64,000 nucleotides of DNA from Telmatactis stephensoni (lineage: Eukaryota; Cnidaria; Anthozoa; Actiniaria; Isophelliidae). A program made the position numbers and the translations under genes. The DNA is taken from the NCBI GenBank assembly GCA_029948255.1, contig JALIZF010001827.1:1-64000 (forward strand). The letters are read 5' to 3'. How positions within the stretch are numbered: position 1 is the first letter of the stretch; each line of letters begins with the position of its first letter. Of the stretch, positions 24,373-34,855 are shown piece after piece. The notes beneath the pieces were generated by a model that saw only the letters and a list, made by a program, of their open reading frames with translations, was not told the DNA's origin and made no database searches.

Positions 24373-24448
24373 GACCTTGTAGACTCAGGTGGTACGGCCT
24401 GATTGGCGTACAAATCAAAGTGTCTTGGGTTCGAATCCCACCGAGGTC
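24373..24448 (+). tRNA. tRNA-like sequence (pseudo-tRNA or SINE head)
   Basis: 76 nt with a paired acceptor stem (GACCTTG with CGAGGTC, one G-U), a good B box (GGTTCGAATCC), a degenerate A box (TAGACTCAGGTGG), and a possible anticodon stem (TGATT/AATCA) with an 8-nt loop. A T-run follows at about 24455. The weak D-arm and oversized anticodon loop argue for a pseudo-tRNA or a tRNA-derived SINE head; the anticodon cannot be read with confidence. It lies in intron 2 of the BEN gene. Confidence 0.45.
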
Positions 24449-25685
24449 GGAAATTTTTTATTCTCTGCTTTGTTAGGGCAATAGACTTTAGAACACCTGT
24501 CACATAAAAATTCATGAATACAATAGGTTGCTATTGTTGTTGAATAAAGTGACAGACAATTTAATTCTAATAGCGTTTCTCTTCTAGCACTGAATTTGAA
24601 ATGTTCTTTATCTTCTTGCAGCTTCATTTGCTTCGTGAGTTCAACGAAGAACAGTGCCAGAAAAACCAAAAGATAAAGAGGACATCGCAGACAAACGATG
24701 TAGCTATTGGGAGCACAATTAGAACTCCCATAAAAAATGCAGCAGTGCAGACGATAGATGTAGCGGTGCAAACAGTAGATGTAGCAGTGCAGACAGATTA
24801 TCACGACGTAGCAAGCGAGTTGCAAGAACAAGTCCGACAGCTGTCAGAACTAGTTAAACAACTTACCTCAATACAGCCAAAACCCGAAAAAGGCAGGTAA
24901 TAAACGAGTCTCCAATGTTTGAAGACGAAGAACTGATCTCAGATAACTCATTCATCAATACATCAATTGACAATGCCGTGAATTTGTGTACAAGTCCAGA
25001 ACTGGTTCCAAACCCTCCATTGGCATTACCATTTCAGCCTCCAAGTTACCCTACTCAAACCACCAGAACTCCGCTGCGCACTTTGAACTTAAATCACTTC
25101 CATAGTCCAACAGACAAACAACAACAAAAAGTCGGTGTCATGGTAGATCTTGGCACCGACTTAGTAACTACTGCCATGCCGTGCATCGATCTACTTTTCA
25201 CTGACGAAGAATTAGCAACAGGGAACATAACAGGGGCAAAGGGGTTTCAACAATTAGATGAGATCAAAATCAATTTCTTAATACTTCAGCTAAAGAGAAA
25301 ATTTGACTCGCCAATTTTTAATGACCAGTGGAGTCATATCGTCACCAAAGTAAATACCAAATGTAGAGGGAAAAGGAGGACCTTGATCCAAAGGCTTAAC
25401 CCTTTGGTGCCTGCCCTTGCAAATATGGTTCTCGTAGGAACGATGGTTTTGGCATATTACAGGGGCGCGTTCCATTCAGCCAAAAAAATCGAAATTTCTG
25501 GGAAAATATCAAATGGAACGGAAATCTTTCGAGAAGAATTTTCGAAAATTCTGGACAACCTTTTGAGGTAGTCCTCTTTTTCGAAAATTTCGAAATGACC
25601 GAAATTTTCTGTTCCATTTGCAATTTGTTTTCGTATTCGTCGTAACCAGTCTCCTTGGCCGTGAATTCACATGCAAAGAAACAAA

Positions 25686-26647
25686 ATGGCGGATTACGGC
25701 CACAGTGCTTTCAGACAGCCACAAGGACAAATTTTCCAATGTAGTATGTGTGGTTTCATCTCAGTAGAAGCAAGTATTTTCCTAAGTCATCCTTGTAGCT
25801 TGTTACTATCAGATGAGACATCAAAAGAATGTCCAGCAACAGACAAAGGTGAGAAAAACGTGTTTAATCTGAAGGGTGTTTTGTCGGTGTTTTGTCTCGT
25901 TTTGTTTTTGTTCGTGAGTCAAAAAGAAAGTATGTTCAAGGGAATTATCATGTGGATTATCAACCTAATTATAATAATTCCAAATCAGTGATTGATTACA
26001 ATGTTTCTATAGATTCTACAACCAAAGAAACCGAGAAATCAGTCTTACGAAAGTGGGATGACCGCTATGTTATGCTACTTATAGATTCTTACAAAACACA
26101 TAAAAGCCTTTTTGAAAAAGGAAAGAAGACAAAAAAGGATGTTTTCGAGATAATAGCCTCTACATTCAACGAAACTGCTGATGTAAAGGTTTCTGGAGAC
26201 CAATGCATGAGAAAGTGGATTAAGTTAGAGGGGAAATATAAAGAAGTGGAAGACCACAACAGGAGCACTGGACAAGGGAAGAAGACCTGGAAATTTACAG
26301 ATGCAATGGAACAGTGCATGGGTGATAATCCTAAAATCAATCCAACATATACTTATGATACCGGTGATGACAAGGATGGTTCATCAACCTCCACAAGCTG
26401 TACAGATGTAAATAATGAAGAATCAGATCATGATAGTGGTAGTGATGATGATCATAAAAAGGTAAAGAAAAGGCCACAAAGAAAGAGGAAGAGCTATTCT
26501 TCTGCTGCAGAAATGCTAGCCTTCTTGCATACATATACAGAAAAGCGAGAAAAAGCAGAGGAGGAGAAGACGCAGTTAATGAGAGAAATGCACCAAGAGA
26601 AGAAAGAATTCTTCAGCCAGTTTCTAGAAATTATGAAGAATAAGTGA
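25686..26647 (+). CDS. Harbinger MYB/SANT-like DNA-binding protein
   Basis: Second gene of the PIF/Harbinger element. In this superfamily the MYB-like protein helps bring the transposase to the nucleus and to the TIRs. Exon 1, 25686-25848, starts MADYGHSAFRQ and has a CSMC-x(n)-H motif; it ends at a GTGAGA donor in phase 1. Exon 2 most likely starts at 25941, a weak acceptor chosen for phase, and ends at 26647, giving about 289 residues. It has a trihelix/MYB-like domain (KWDDRYVMLLIDSYK, MRKWIKLEGKYKEVEDH, GKKTWKFTDAMEQCM), an acidic Ser/Asp stretch, a basic KKRPQRKRK segment that could be a nuclear signal, and a Glu/Lys-rich coiled-coil tail. It looks intact, unlike the transposase. An ATG at 25671 is also possible. 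Confidence 0.82.
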
Positions 26648-27158
26648 TAAAATGTTTGAAGATAACGTTGGTGTTGGAACATTTATCAGGGTCTGACCTG
26701 GGGTGAGGAGAAGGGAAAAGGGTCATTTTGCCTCTCTTCTCCCATTCTTCCCCAGCCTTGCTTTTTTTTCTCAGGTCCCCAAGGATATTTAAAATCTCTT
26801 GAGTTAAATGTTGAGTTCTACTTTATGCCTAAAAGGGGGTGGGGATACTTCCTTTGTCAATGCTCTTTTTAGCCTGGGTTAAAAATATTCCTGTGAGAAC
26901 CTTTTAAGCTAGGGGTTCCAACTCAAAAGCCAGTTATGCAACATGATTCCATGCTTTTTAGTATCAATTGTTATTTATAGACAAACATGAAACAACAGAA
27001 GAAAGGTGTTGTGCAGTCTCTGATAAAACATACCTTTTTGGGAGGTTGAAATTTGAAATGAACATGGCTTCAACAGCTCTTTTAATTTAGGCATACCTTT
27101 TAGGGGTCATTTCAATACTGACTACTGATAGATCACCACTACTTGGATAAAGGCAGTA

Positions 27159-27176
27159 CCCCCCCCCCCCCCCCCC
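27159..27176. repeat. Poly-C tract (18 C)
   Basis: Uninterrupted homopolymer between the two Harbinger genes, prone to length error in sequencing. Confidence 0.95.
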
Positions 27177-28206
27177 AATCCCCAACACAATTCCTTCTGT
27201 TACAGTGTTACAAAGAATACTCTTGTTTTTAAATGAGTGTTTTGTAATCCTCTGCTTGCAGGGTAGGTTATGTTCATATTTTAAGACTAGTGAAAGTCGA
27301 GAAATACCCAATGATTGAACTTAGAAATAATTGCAATCAGTGGCAAATAAAGCAAAGTTGATATTATGTATAATGTTGTTTTATTAAATGCTTATGTTTA
27401 ACTGAAAGCTACATGCATATAAAATGAAAATCATGTATTCATTGGTTAGCAGAAATAATGTTCATCAAATGTACCCTCTTCTGTTGAGCAGGTCCATTGA
27501 CAGGTTGTTGGCTATCATCAGAATCATCAGAATCATCATCATCATCTAGCAGGTAGCCATCATCAAAGTCATCATGAATTAAGCAAAAATTGTGCAAAAC
27601 ACAAGCGGAAATAACAATTTGCACTGCTAATTTGATATCCAAGTAATCAAGATAGAGTAATCTTCTCCATCTTCCCTTTAACAATGATATAGCTCTCTCT
27701 ACTTTCTGTCGGATAGAGGATAGTACTGTGTTAAACAACCTTTCATTGGGTGTTAAATGACCATTATCTCTGTAAGGAGCATTAGCCATCTAAAATAAGA
27801 AAAATAAACATTTGTTAGATTTATTTATTAGCTACTATTTCAGTGGTTAGCTAGACCCTGTGCACTAATAATCTACCAAGCTAGGGGCTAAAATGACATC
27901 CCCAAAACTGGGAAGTAGTAATATATGTGGTCTCTACAATATGGCCCTGTTATTTGTACCTTAGTAATGGATAACCACCATCACCTAATAAGTGAGTGTC
28001 CCCAAGGAATTTGTTTGCTGCTGTTTGCCAGAGTACAGAATTATGGAGTATTCTAGAGTCATGCACTGATCCAGGCCATCCAGCAAGCACTTCTGTGAAT
28101 ACCATATTATCATCACATACTACCTGTAAAAGTAAATTGGAATGCCAACTATACAAAACCTGAATGGTAATATTACATTGGATTATTACATTATTATTAG
28201 GGAATT

Positions 28207-28455
28207 CCAAAACAAGGGTGGCCTAGCAGTGCGAGTGCTGGCCTTTCACCTCAGTGGGTTTGATTCCTGCACCTCTCCCTTGCTTCAAGGGTTTTTCTCT
28301 GGGTACTCCGGTTTTCCTCTCAGCAAAAACGAACTAGTGAGTTGAGAGTTGCTGATGCATAGAATAAGAATGCAGTGGTAGTGTGAGAGAGAGGATGTGT
28401 CCCAAATTAGTGTGCAAGGGATAGAATACTCTCTGGACACTATAATAAATAGGGT
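28207..28455 (+). mobile_element. tRNA-derived SINE
   Basis: The head has a pol III A box (TGGCCTAGCAGTGCGAG) and B box (GGGTTTGATTCC). A body with TCTCTGGGTACTCCGGTTTTCC follows, a segment I remember from other cnidarian SINEs, then a diverged tail ending near CACTATAATAAATAGG. It lies inside the intron between transposase exons 2 and 3 of the Harbinger element, so it inserted after Harbinger did. Confidence 0.75.
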
Positions 28456-28551
28456 ATTGCTGGTGATGTTGATTTAGATGATTCACTGGTTATAAAGTTA
28501 GCTAATAGTTCATTTATTTTCTACAAAAATATCATGAACTTACTTGAACGT

Positions 28552-28705
28552 TGTAATGGTTTTACTTCCGTTGAGTTACTTCCGTTATGTAAATTAGAAC
28601 ACATGTTCTTTCAAGATGGCGGCTCGCAAGAGTTGTAATAAAGAGCCAACACAATCCATTCCATCTTGTTGTTTATCTGAGATATCCATCGTCGAAACCA
28701 TAACA
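28552..28705 (+). repeat. 5' LTR
   Basis: 154 bp. Contains two ACTTCCG motifs (ETS-type cores in reverse), an AAGATGGCGG motif (YY1-like) at 28613-28622, and AATAAA at 28637-28642. Compact, with no TATA box visible. Confidence 0.96.
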
Positions 28706-28722
28706 TGGTGCCAGAAGTGGAC
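28706..28722 (+). promoter_or_regulatory. Primer-binding site
   Basis: TGGTGCCAGAAGTGGAC directly follows the 5' LTR, where a tRNA 3' end would prime minus-strand synthesis. The tRNA was not identified. Confidence 0.7.
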
Positions 28723-28807
28723 CTAATCCACACTCCAGGTTTGTCATTCTAGGTCGGAAGACAACGGGAAAGGAATATTTTTGTAAAGTTCAAGCTAAAG
28801 AAACAAG

Positions 28808-31800
28808 ATAACAACTAGTGAGCTCATCGCTGGATTACCAGTACCAAGCATTGATTGGAATGCCCCAGAGGCGCCTCAGTTATTTAAGAAATTCAAAGCA
28901 AAATGTAGTTTAATCTTTAACGGTCCTCTCAAGGACAAATCAGAAGAAGAGAAAGTTAATTATTTACTCCTTTGGTCGGGGGACGACGGCATTGAACTTG
29001 CATCAACATGGACACTTACTGAGGAAGAGAAAGCAAAGTTAGAGACATACTGGAAAAAATTTGAAGAATTTGTTGTGCCAAAGAGCAATTTCAGATTATC
29101 TAGATTCAAGTTAAGATCAATGAAGCAAGGAGCAGAAGAATCAGTGGATTTATTTGTAAAGAGACTCAGAGTTCTCATCCAAGAGTGTAAATTTGAAAAC
29201 CCAGAGGAACACCTCATCGATGCATTGATCTTTGGAACTAATTCTGACCAGGTTCGGTCAAAGCTTTTGAAAGAATCAGCAGATATGACGTTTAACAGAG
29301 CCATAGACATTGCAAGAACAGAAGAGGCTACCAAGCGTCAGGTTCAAGGTATGAACCTTCCAGTTTCTGATACCACACAGCTACATGCCTTAAAGAAGGA
29401 ACAGGATCAACCTAAAAGCCAAGAGCGACAATCAAGTAGTGTAAAGAAAAAATGTTGGAACTGTGGTTTGAACCATGATGTGTCAAAGAGAGAGAACTGT
29501 CCTGCATTCAACACAAGTTGTAATTCATGTAAACGTCTGCACCACTGGTCACGCCAGTGTCGATCAAGGCCAAACATACCGTCACAATCCAAACCAAATA
29601 TCAGACAAGGTGTGAATGCTATGAAAGAGCAAGATGATGATCAGCAGCTTTACTTTAACCCACTGATTATTGGTGATATTGGTCAAGGATCATCTAAGCA
29701 AGCAATGATTACTTTAAACATCAACCATAAACCTGTGGCATGCAAGGTTGACAGCGGTGCAGAGGGCAATGTAATGCCCCTCAAAACATACATTGAACTA
29801 TTCCAAGATGTAGAAGTCAAAGCAAGTAATACTACCATCATTGCATATGGAGAAAACACTATCAATTAATTAAAAAATTATGGTAGCTGTACACTGATTG
29901 TCTCATACAAGGATAACAGCGTAGAAACTGTATTTCATATAGTGGAATCACAAAGCGCAGTCATACTGGGTTTGCAAACAAGTCAGGACCTGAAGCTGAT
30001 AACACTCCACTGTAGTTTGGATTGTACAATTGACCCAGATCCAGAACCTCAACTAGAGCCAAAAGCAACTGCCAAGCCCAAGGGAAACTTGCAAGCAAAG
30101 GAAAGACTTATTGCTCAATACAGTGACTGTTTTGATGGTATTGGATGTTTCGAAGGTGAATACCACATTATTCTTGATGAAACCTTACCACCTGTGGTGC
30201 ATCCACCACGTCGTGTACCAGAAGCCCTTCGGGAACCATTCAAAGCAGAACTTGATTCATTATGTGCTCAAGGAATACTCAAGAAAGTAGATAGACCCAC
30301 TGACTGGGTCAATTCATTTGTATGTTCAACAAAGTCAAATGGTTCAATCAGATTATGTCTAGACCCAAAAGACTTGAATAAAGCCATTAAAAGGCCTCAT
30401 CACTGTACACCAACATTGGAGGATATCTTGGCTAAGCTGAATGGAGCGCAGTACTTTTCTATTGTCGACGCACGAAGTGGTTACTGGAACATTAAGCTTG
30501 ATGAAGAAAGCTCTTACTTGACAACATTCAACTCTCCCTTCGGGCGTTATCACTTTTGCCGGCTCCCATTTGGTCTCGTATGTGCACAGGATGTTTTCCA
30601 GAAGAAAGTAGATGAAACATTTGGTGATCTGCCAGGCGTCACTGGCATTGCTGATGATATTGTCGTAGTGGGGTTTAATAAAGATGGAAGCGACCACGAT
30701 ACCAACTTACATGCTGTTATGGAGAGAGCTCGTAGCACTGGTATTAAGTTCAACGATGAGAAATGTGTCATAAAAAGCACCAGCATCCCATTCTATGGGC
30801 ATATCTTGAGTGCAAATGGTCTAGAGGTTGATCCCTCAAAGGTAGAAGCAATAAATGCAATGGATCCATCATCTTCAATCCAAGATTTGCAGTCATTCCT
30901 TGGAGCAACACAGTACCTCAGCAGATTCATACCACATCTGGCTTCAGTAGCAGCGCCATTATGGGATCTAGTTAAGAAATCAAGTGAGTTTGTCTGGAGT
31001 CCTGAACACCAAGCAGCTGTTGAAAAAGTCAAACAAGCTGTAGTAGCAACCACATCACTCAAGTACTTTGATGGTAAGAAACCAGTAGTTGTTCAGGTTG
31101 ATGCCTCACAACGTGGGCTCGGCGCTGTGCTTCTACAGGACAACCAACCTGTTGCCTATGCTAGTAAGTTACTAACTGACACTGAAAGACGCTACTCAAA
31201 TATTGAACGAGAAATGCTTGGAGTGGTGCATGGACTAGAGAGGTTTCACTATTACTGTTACGGCAGACCCGTAGTTGTCCAAACGGATCATAAACCACTC
31301 GAGGCAATTTCAAAGAAACATTTGTCGAGTGCACCTCCACGTATTTCAAGAATGCTATTAAGAATTCAAAAGTATAATGCTGAGGTGAAGTATGTTCCTG
31401 GAAAGGAAATACCGCTTGCAGATGCCTTATCGCGCATCAACCCATGTCCTGGGGAGGAGATTCCAGGACTTGATATCTCAATTCATGAACTACACTTACA
31501 TTTGAATGCTTCATCCATCAGACTTGAACAGATCAAACATGAGACAGCAAATGACACTGATTTAGCTACACTAAGGAAAGTGATTACTGAGGGCTGGCCA
31601 AACACAAGGTCAGAATGTCCATCAAACCTGCATGCATATTGGAATTATCGAGATGAGTTAACTGTTGCTGATGGTATAGTTTTAAAGGGACTTAGGATTA
31701 TCATCCCTAAAACAATTCGAAATGAAGTACTTAACCAGTTACATTATGGTCATCAAGGCTCTGAGAAGTGTAAGTTACGTGCCAAAGGCTCTGTGTTTTG

Positions 31801-32845
31801 GCCCAATATCAACCAGGACATCGACGATATGGTAAAAGAGTGTACCCCATGTCAGCGTCATCAGAAGCAAAACATCAAAGAACCCATGATTCCACATGAT
31901 GTACCTCAGAAGCCCTGGCATACTCTTGGAGCAGATCTGTTTTACTGGAACAGTTCACACTATTTGCTTGTTTGTGACTATTATAGCAAATATCCTCTCG
32001 TACGAAAACTGGCCAATTGTGAATCTAGCACCACCATAGCTCATATGAAAAGCATGTTTGAAGAGCATGGGATACCAGACAAGCTGGTTACTGGTAATGA
32101 CACTCAGTTTACCTCTGAGATATTTCAGAAGTTCAGTTTTACTTATGGATTCAGTCATGTGACTACGTCACCATACTACCCACAAGCCAATGGGTTCATT
32201 GAGCGTAATGTACAAACAGTTAAAAATTTGTTACAAAAATGTAAGGAAACAGGGGAGGATCCCCACTTAGCAATGTTATGTCTCCGAACAACTCCGCTGG
32301 ACCATACTTTGTTGTCACCAGCAGAACTATTAAATTCAAGAGTGTACAAAACAAACTTGCCATCAATTTCTAAAGCAAGTGTTGGACTCTCAGCCAACGG
32401 AGATGTAAACAAGAACCTTCAAGAAAGACAGGACAAGCAGAAGTTTGCTTATGATAGCACTGCAAAGCCCTCACCACCATTACAGACACGTGAACCAGTT
32501 CGAGTATTCAACCCTAAAACTCACATATGGCAGCCAGGTATTGTCAAGGACACCACTCAACACCCTCGGTCTTACATGGTTGCCATGGAAAATGGCAATG
32601 TCCTGCGTAGAAACCGTCGACATCTGCACAGAACTAGTGAAAGATTCCCCGATATTGGTAGTGCACCAGTAGACAGTGACCTCACAGCTACTGAGAGAGA
32701 AAGGGCATCGAATATGGAAGAGAATGACTTTAAAGACATTGTCAATGACAAAACAGTTGAACAGTCAGGTGGATCTCAAACATTCTTGAGGCGTTCAACA
32801 CGCACAAGGAAGCCACCCGACAGACTAGGATTTGAAAATAATTAA
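28808..32845 (+). pseudogene. Gypsy gag-pol polyprotein with lost start and an internal stop
   Basis: A single frame of about 1,345 codons. The gag part has a capsid-like region and a CCHC knuckle (CNSCKRLHHWSRQC, about 29519-29560). Protease: KVDSGAEGNV. Reverse transcriptase: FCRLPFGL and the catalytic IADDIVVVG. RNase H: VVQVDASQRGLG and YSNIEREMLGVVHGLE. Integrase: an HHCC zinc site (31743-31862) and the D-D-E residues in GADLFYW, TGNDTQF and GFIERNV. Two defects are visible: the first codon of the conserved N-terminus (28808-28810) is ATA, with no in-frame ATG nearby upstream, and TAA at 29867-29869 interrupts the frame between protease and RT. A programmed stop is possible but would be unusual at this position. 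Pol after the stop is fully open to 32845, with no chromodomain seen. Confidence 0.92.
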
Positions 32846-32887
32846 TTTGACATTTTGTTATTTCACTGTTGCAGTTTTTATTGTTTG

Positions 32888-32903
32888 AAAAGGAAGGGGA
32901 GGA
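32888..32903 (+). promoter_or_regulatory. Polypurine tract
   Basis: A run of A and G (AAAAGGAAGGGGAGGA with one neighbouring T) directly before the 3' LTR, the usual plus-strand primer. Confidence 0.8.
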
Positions 32904-33057
32904 TGTAATGGTTTTACTTCCGTTGAGTTACTTCCGTTATGTAAATTAGAACACATGTTCTTTCAAGATGGCGGCTCGCGAGAGTTGTAATAAAGAGCCA
33001 ACACAATCCATTCCATCTTGTTGTTTATCTGAGGTATCCATCGTCGAAACCATAACA
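32904..33057 (+). repeat. 3' LTR
   Basis: 154 bp, identical to the 5' LTR except for G in place of A at two sites (CTCGCGAG versus CTCGCAAG, and GAGGTATCC versus GAGATATCC). Confidence 0.96.
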
Positions 33058-34855
33058 AATGTTAAGCGAAAAGAATTTCTTTCTGTTGATATAAGCATCT
33101 CGATCGTGTGTTGGGCCACGGATGCGAACATGTGTTCCATCTATCAGTCCTACAATCCTCGGGAATCCCCATCCATCTTCAAATACTGCTGCTATCGTGC
33201 GAGCCTGATTTGCTGTCGACATATAATCAACAGAGGTTAAAATTATCGAATGTATAAACTGTATACCCATAAAATTCCTCTAAATAATATTACTCACCAC
33301 TTGGCCATTTTATGTATTGTTTACAAATGTCAAGCATTGCCTTTGTTACACGATGAAGACACCTGTGAACACTGCTTACAGTGATATCAAAACGGTCTGC
33401 CACAGCACGAACAGGTTCTTGATTGGCCATGATCCACAAAAATGTCAAAATTTGTTTCTCAGGAAGCACAGGAGATCACCCAGAAGAATTACCTAAGGGT
33501 ATTCGACGTGTTTGCATGATCTCATTGGAAAGAAGTTGCAGTGTTCTTTTGGTCATTCGGAAATGGCTTTTAAATTCTGAAGGCAAATATGATGGAATTG
33601 TTGCTTCGTAATAGCTTTGAATGCGTGTCAAATTTCTCCTCATGAAGGAAGAAACAATACTCAGTATAATTATATCATCAACTTCATGATAACTAGACAC
33701 ACTTGTAAGGCTAAAATCATCCTGTAACTCCAAGAAGGCCAAGAATCTTCCCCAATCCGCCATTTTGTTTTAAGGATTGAAATCGAGGCAAGAATAATCG
33801 AATGGAACACGCATATACCTTTGACTGGTTTTTCAAAACAGAAAAATCAGTTCCATTCAAAAGTGGAATTTTTCGGATTCTCTGACCGATTTTTTTGGAT
33901 GAATGGAACACACCCCAGGTTTCTCAAATCGCTAGATGGACTTCCAAAAATGAGTTTATGATGACACTAGTCAAAACACTAAACTTTGACAACCAAAAAA
34001 AATGACCTGGAGTCCAATTTTTTTGTTTGTTTCAAGGTGATTGTGAAAATGTGTGTTTTTGCGTCATACAACAACACTCGGAAACAATGTGATTCATCTC
34101 TCATTTGATTGTCAAAAACATCCTTTCCAAGCCAAAATTCGACATTCCTAGCAAACCTCAATCCTTATTCTTGTGGTTTTTGTGTTTTTTTCTTTCTCAA
34201 TTCTTCAATGGACCGAGCAATAGCATTTTGATTCGGGCTTCTAATGGAAGCACGTGTTTTTCTTCTGGTTGACCGAACAGTATTCTGGGAAATTATGCAA
34301 ATTTTCGACAGCATTTCCCCCGTAACTAATATTTAAGACATTTTTTATAAGTCCCCAGCCACTCGCACCAACCAAGAAAATATTGCACCGATTGCATTCT
34401 TTAGAAGTAAAAACTCGCCGAAATTGCCTTGGTAGGTTCTGAAATCCACCACAGCCACAACCAGGGAGACAACTTTACTCCAACGACTCCACTTCCAAAC
34501 AGAACACGCTTTGGCGCAATTTTCTTCATAAAATCGCCTCCCACCTCTGAATTCTTCCAGAAGATTGTCTCTACCACCAAGTCGAGCTTAATGATGCAAC
34601 CTAGGGGCTCCTGTGGTAGCAAATGGCTGAAAAAAGGCACTTATAAACAGATATTTGCCGAATTCAGGCCCCACTGTTCGCAAAACCAACGAGTGACCTC
34701 GAATTCAACAGGCATCCCTGGAAAGCCTGTGCATTTAGTGATTTGGAACAACAATAGTTTCCCTGACAACCCCTTATATGGAGTCCTTAAAAATGTTAAA
34801 AAATCCAAGAAAATTGCACCTGCACCAAAGGGTTAAAAAGCAGACTCAGTTTTAA

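Larger units (their letters stand above)
28552..33057 (+). mobile_element. Ty3/Gypsy LTR retrotransposon, 4.5 kb
   Basis: Two 154-bp LTRs (TGTAATGG..ATAACA) differ at two A/G sites, about 1.3%, so the copy is fairly young. It is flanked by 5-bp near-duplicates AACGT (28547-28551) and AATGT (33058-33062). A primer-binding site (TGGTGCCAGAAGTGG) follows the 5' LTR and a purine tract (AAAGGAAGGGGAGGA) precedes the 3' LTR. One gag-pol frame lies between them, in the order protease, RT, RNase H, integrase, which is the Gypsy order. It is inserted in exon 2 of the Harbinger transposase. Confidence 0.96.
27439..33763 (-). pseudogene. Harbinger DDE transposase (HARBI1-like), inactivated
   Basis: Minus-strand exons: 33763-33298, 33212-33058 (the last codons of this exon being at 28546-28544), 28123-27960, and 27789-27439. 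Catalytic D-D-E: LIDGTHV, LGDGGYPL and VERAISLLKGRW, i.e. a DDE_Tnp_4 nuclease. Exon 1 holds the helix-turn-helix region (PVRAVADRFDITVSSVHRCL). Three independent defects are seen: an in-frame TGA at 33476-33478, a Gypsy retrotransposon inserted four bases before the end of exon 2, and a one-base deletion near 27780 at the start of exon 4 (the exon lengths sum to one base short of a multiple of three). Only the nuclease is dead; the partner MYB-like gene is open. The acidic C-terminus (DDDDDSDDSDDS) is low complexity. Confidence 0.88.
25463..33915. mobile_element. PIF/Harbinger DNA transposon
   Basis: Inverted termini GGGCGCGTTCCATTC and the complement of GGGTGTGTTCCATTC. Each side is flanked by the trinucleotide CAG (25460-25462 and 33916-33918), matching the CWG 3-bp target preference known for PIF/Harbinger. 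Without the Gypsy element it would be about 3.95 kb, a normal size. It carries the usual two genes in opposite orientation: a MYB/SANT-like protein (plus) and a DDE transposase (minus). The subterminal regions also match each other further in, including ACAAAATGGCGGATT at both gene starts. Confidence 0.92.
25400..34832. mobile_element. piggyBac-like TTAA element (outermost of three nested insertions)
   Basis: TTAA flanks at 25396-25399 and 34833-34836. The termini CCCTTTGGTGC and the complement of CCCTTTGGTGC form the inverted repeat. The CCC start plus a TTAA duplication fits piggyBac. Its own sequence is 25400-25459 plus about 33919-34832 (roughly 0.97 kb), the rest being the Harbinger element inside it. 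No transposase is recognised; the 135-codon frame at 34429-34836 has no known motif. It is inserted in the last coding exon of the BEN gene. Confidence 0.75.
23280..34855 (+). pseudogene. BEN-domain gene split near its 3' end by nested transposons
   Basis: Exons: 23280-23487, 23725-23903, 24622 to about 24896, a frame-shifted continuation to 25399, and the last codons after the insertions, 34837-34855. Introns 1 and 2 are phase 1 and 0 with consensus sites. Exon 3 carries a short peptide repeat (AVQTIDVAVQTVDVAVQTD) and a coiled-coil-like SELQEQVRQLSELVKQL. The BEN domain follows, including LFTDEELATGNITGAKGFQQ, then LDEIKINFLILQLKRKF and CRGKRRTL. BEN domains bind DNA or chromatin proteins, usually in repression. 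The frame changes by one base near 24880-24900, in or next to an A-run, so either a short mis-assembly or a true mutation separates the coiled coil from the BEN domain. If the TTAA element is removed, the frame runs eight residues past Arg and stops at 34853-34855. The domain itself is intact and the insertion removes only the tail. Function otherwise unknown. Confidence 0.7.

Noticed and set aside
30359..32412. Minus-strand frames within the Gypsy pol region
   Set aside because: Shadows of the well-supported plus-strand pol frame.
34429..34836. 135-codon frame inside the piggyBac-like element
   Set aside because: No piggyBac transposase motif; it reads through the right TIR to a stop formed at the TTAA.
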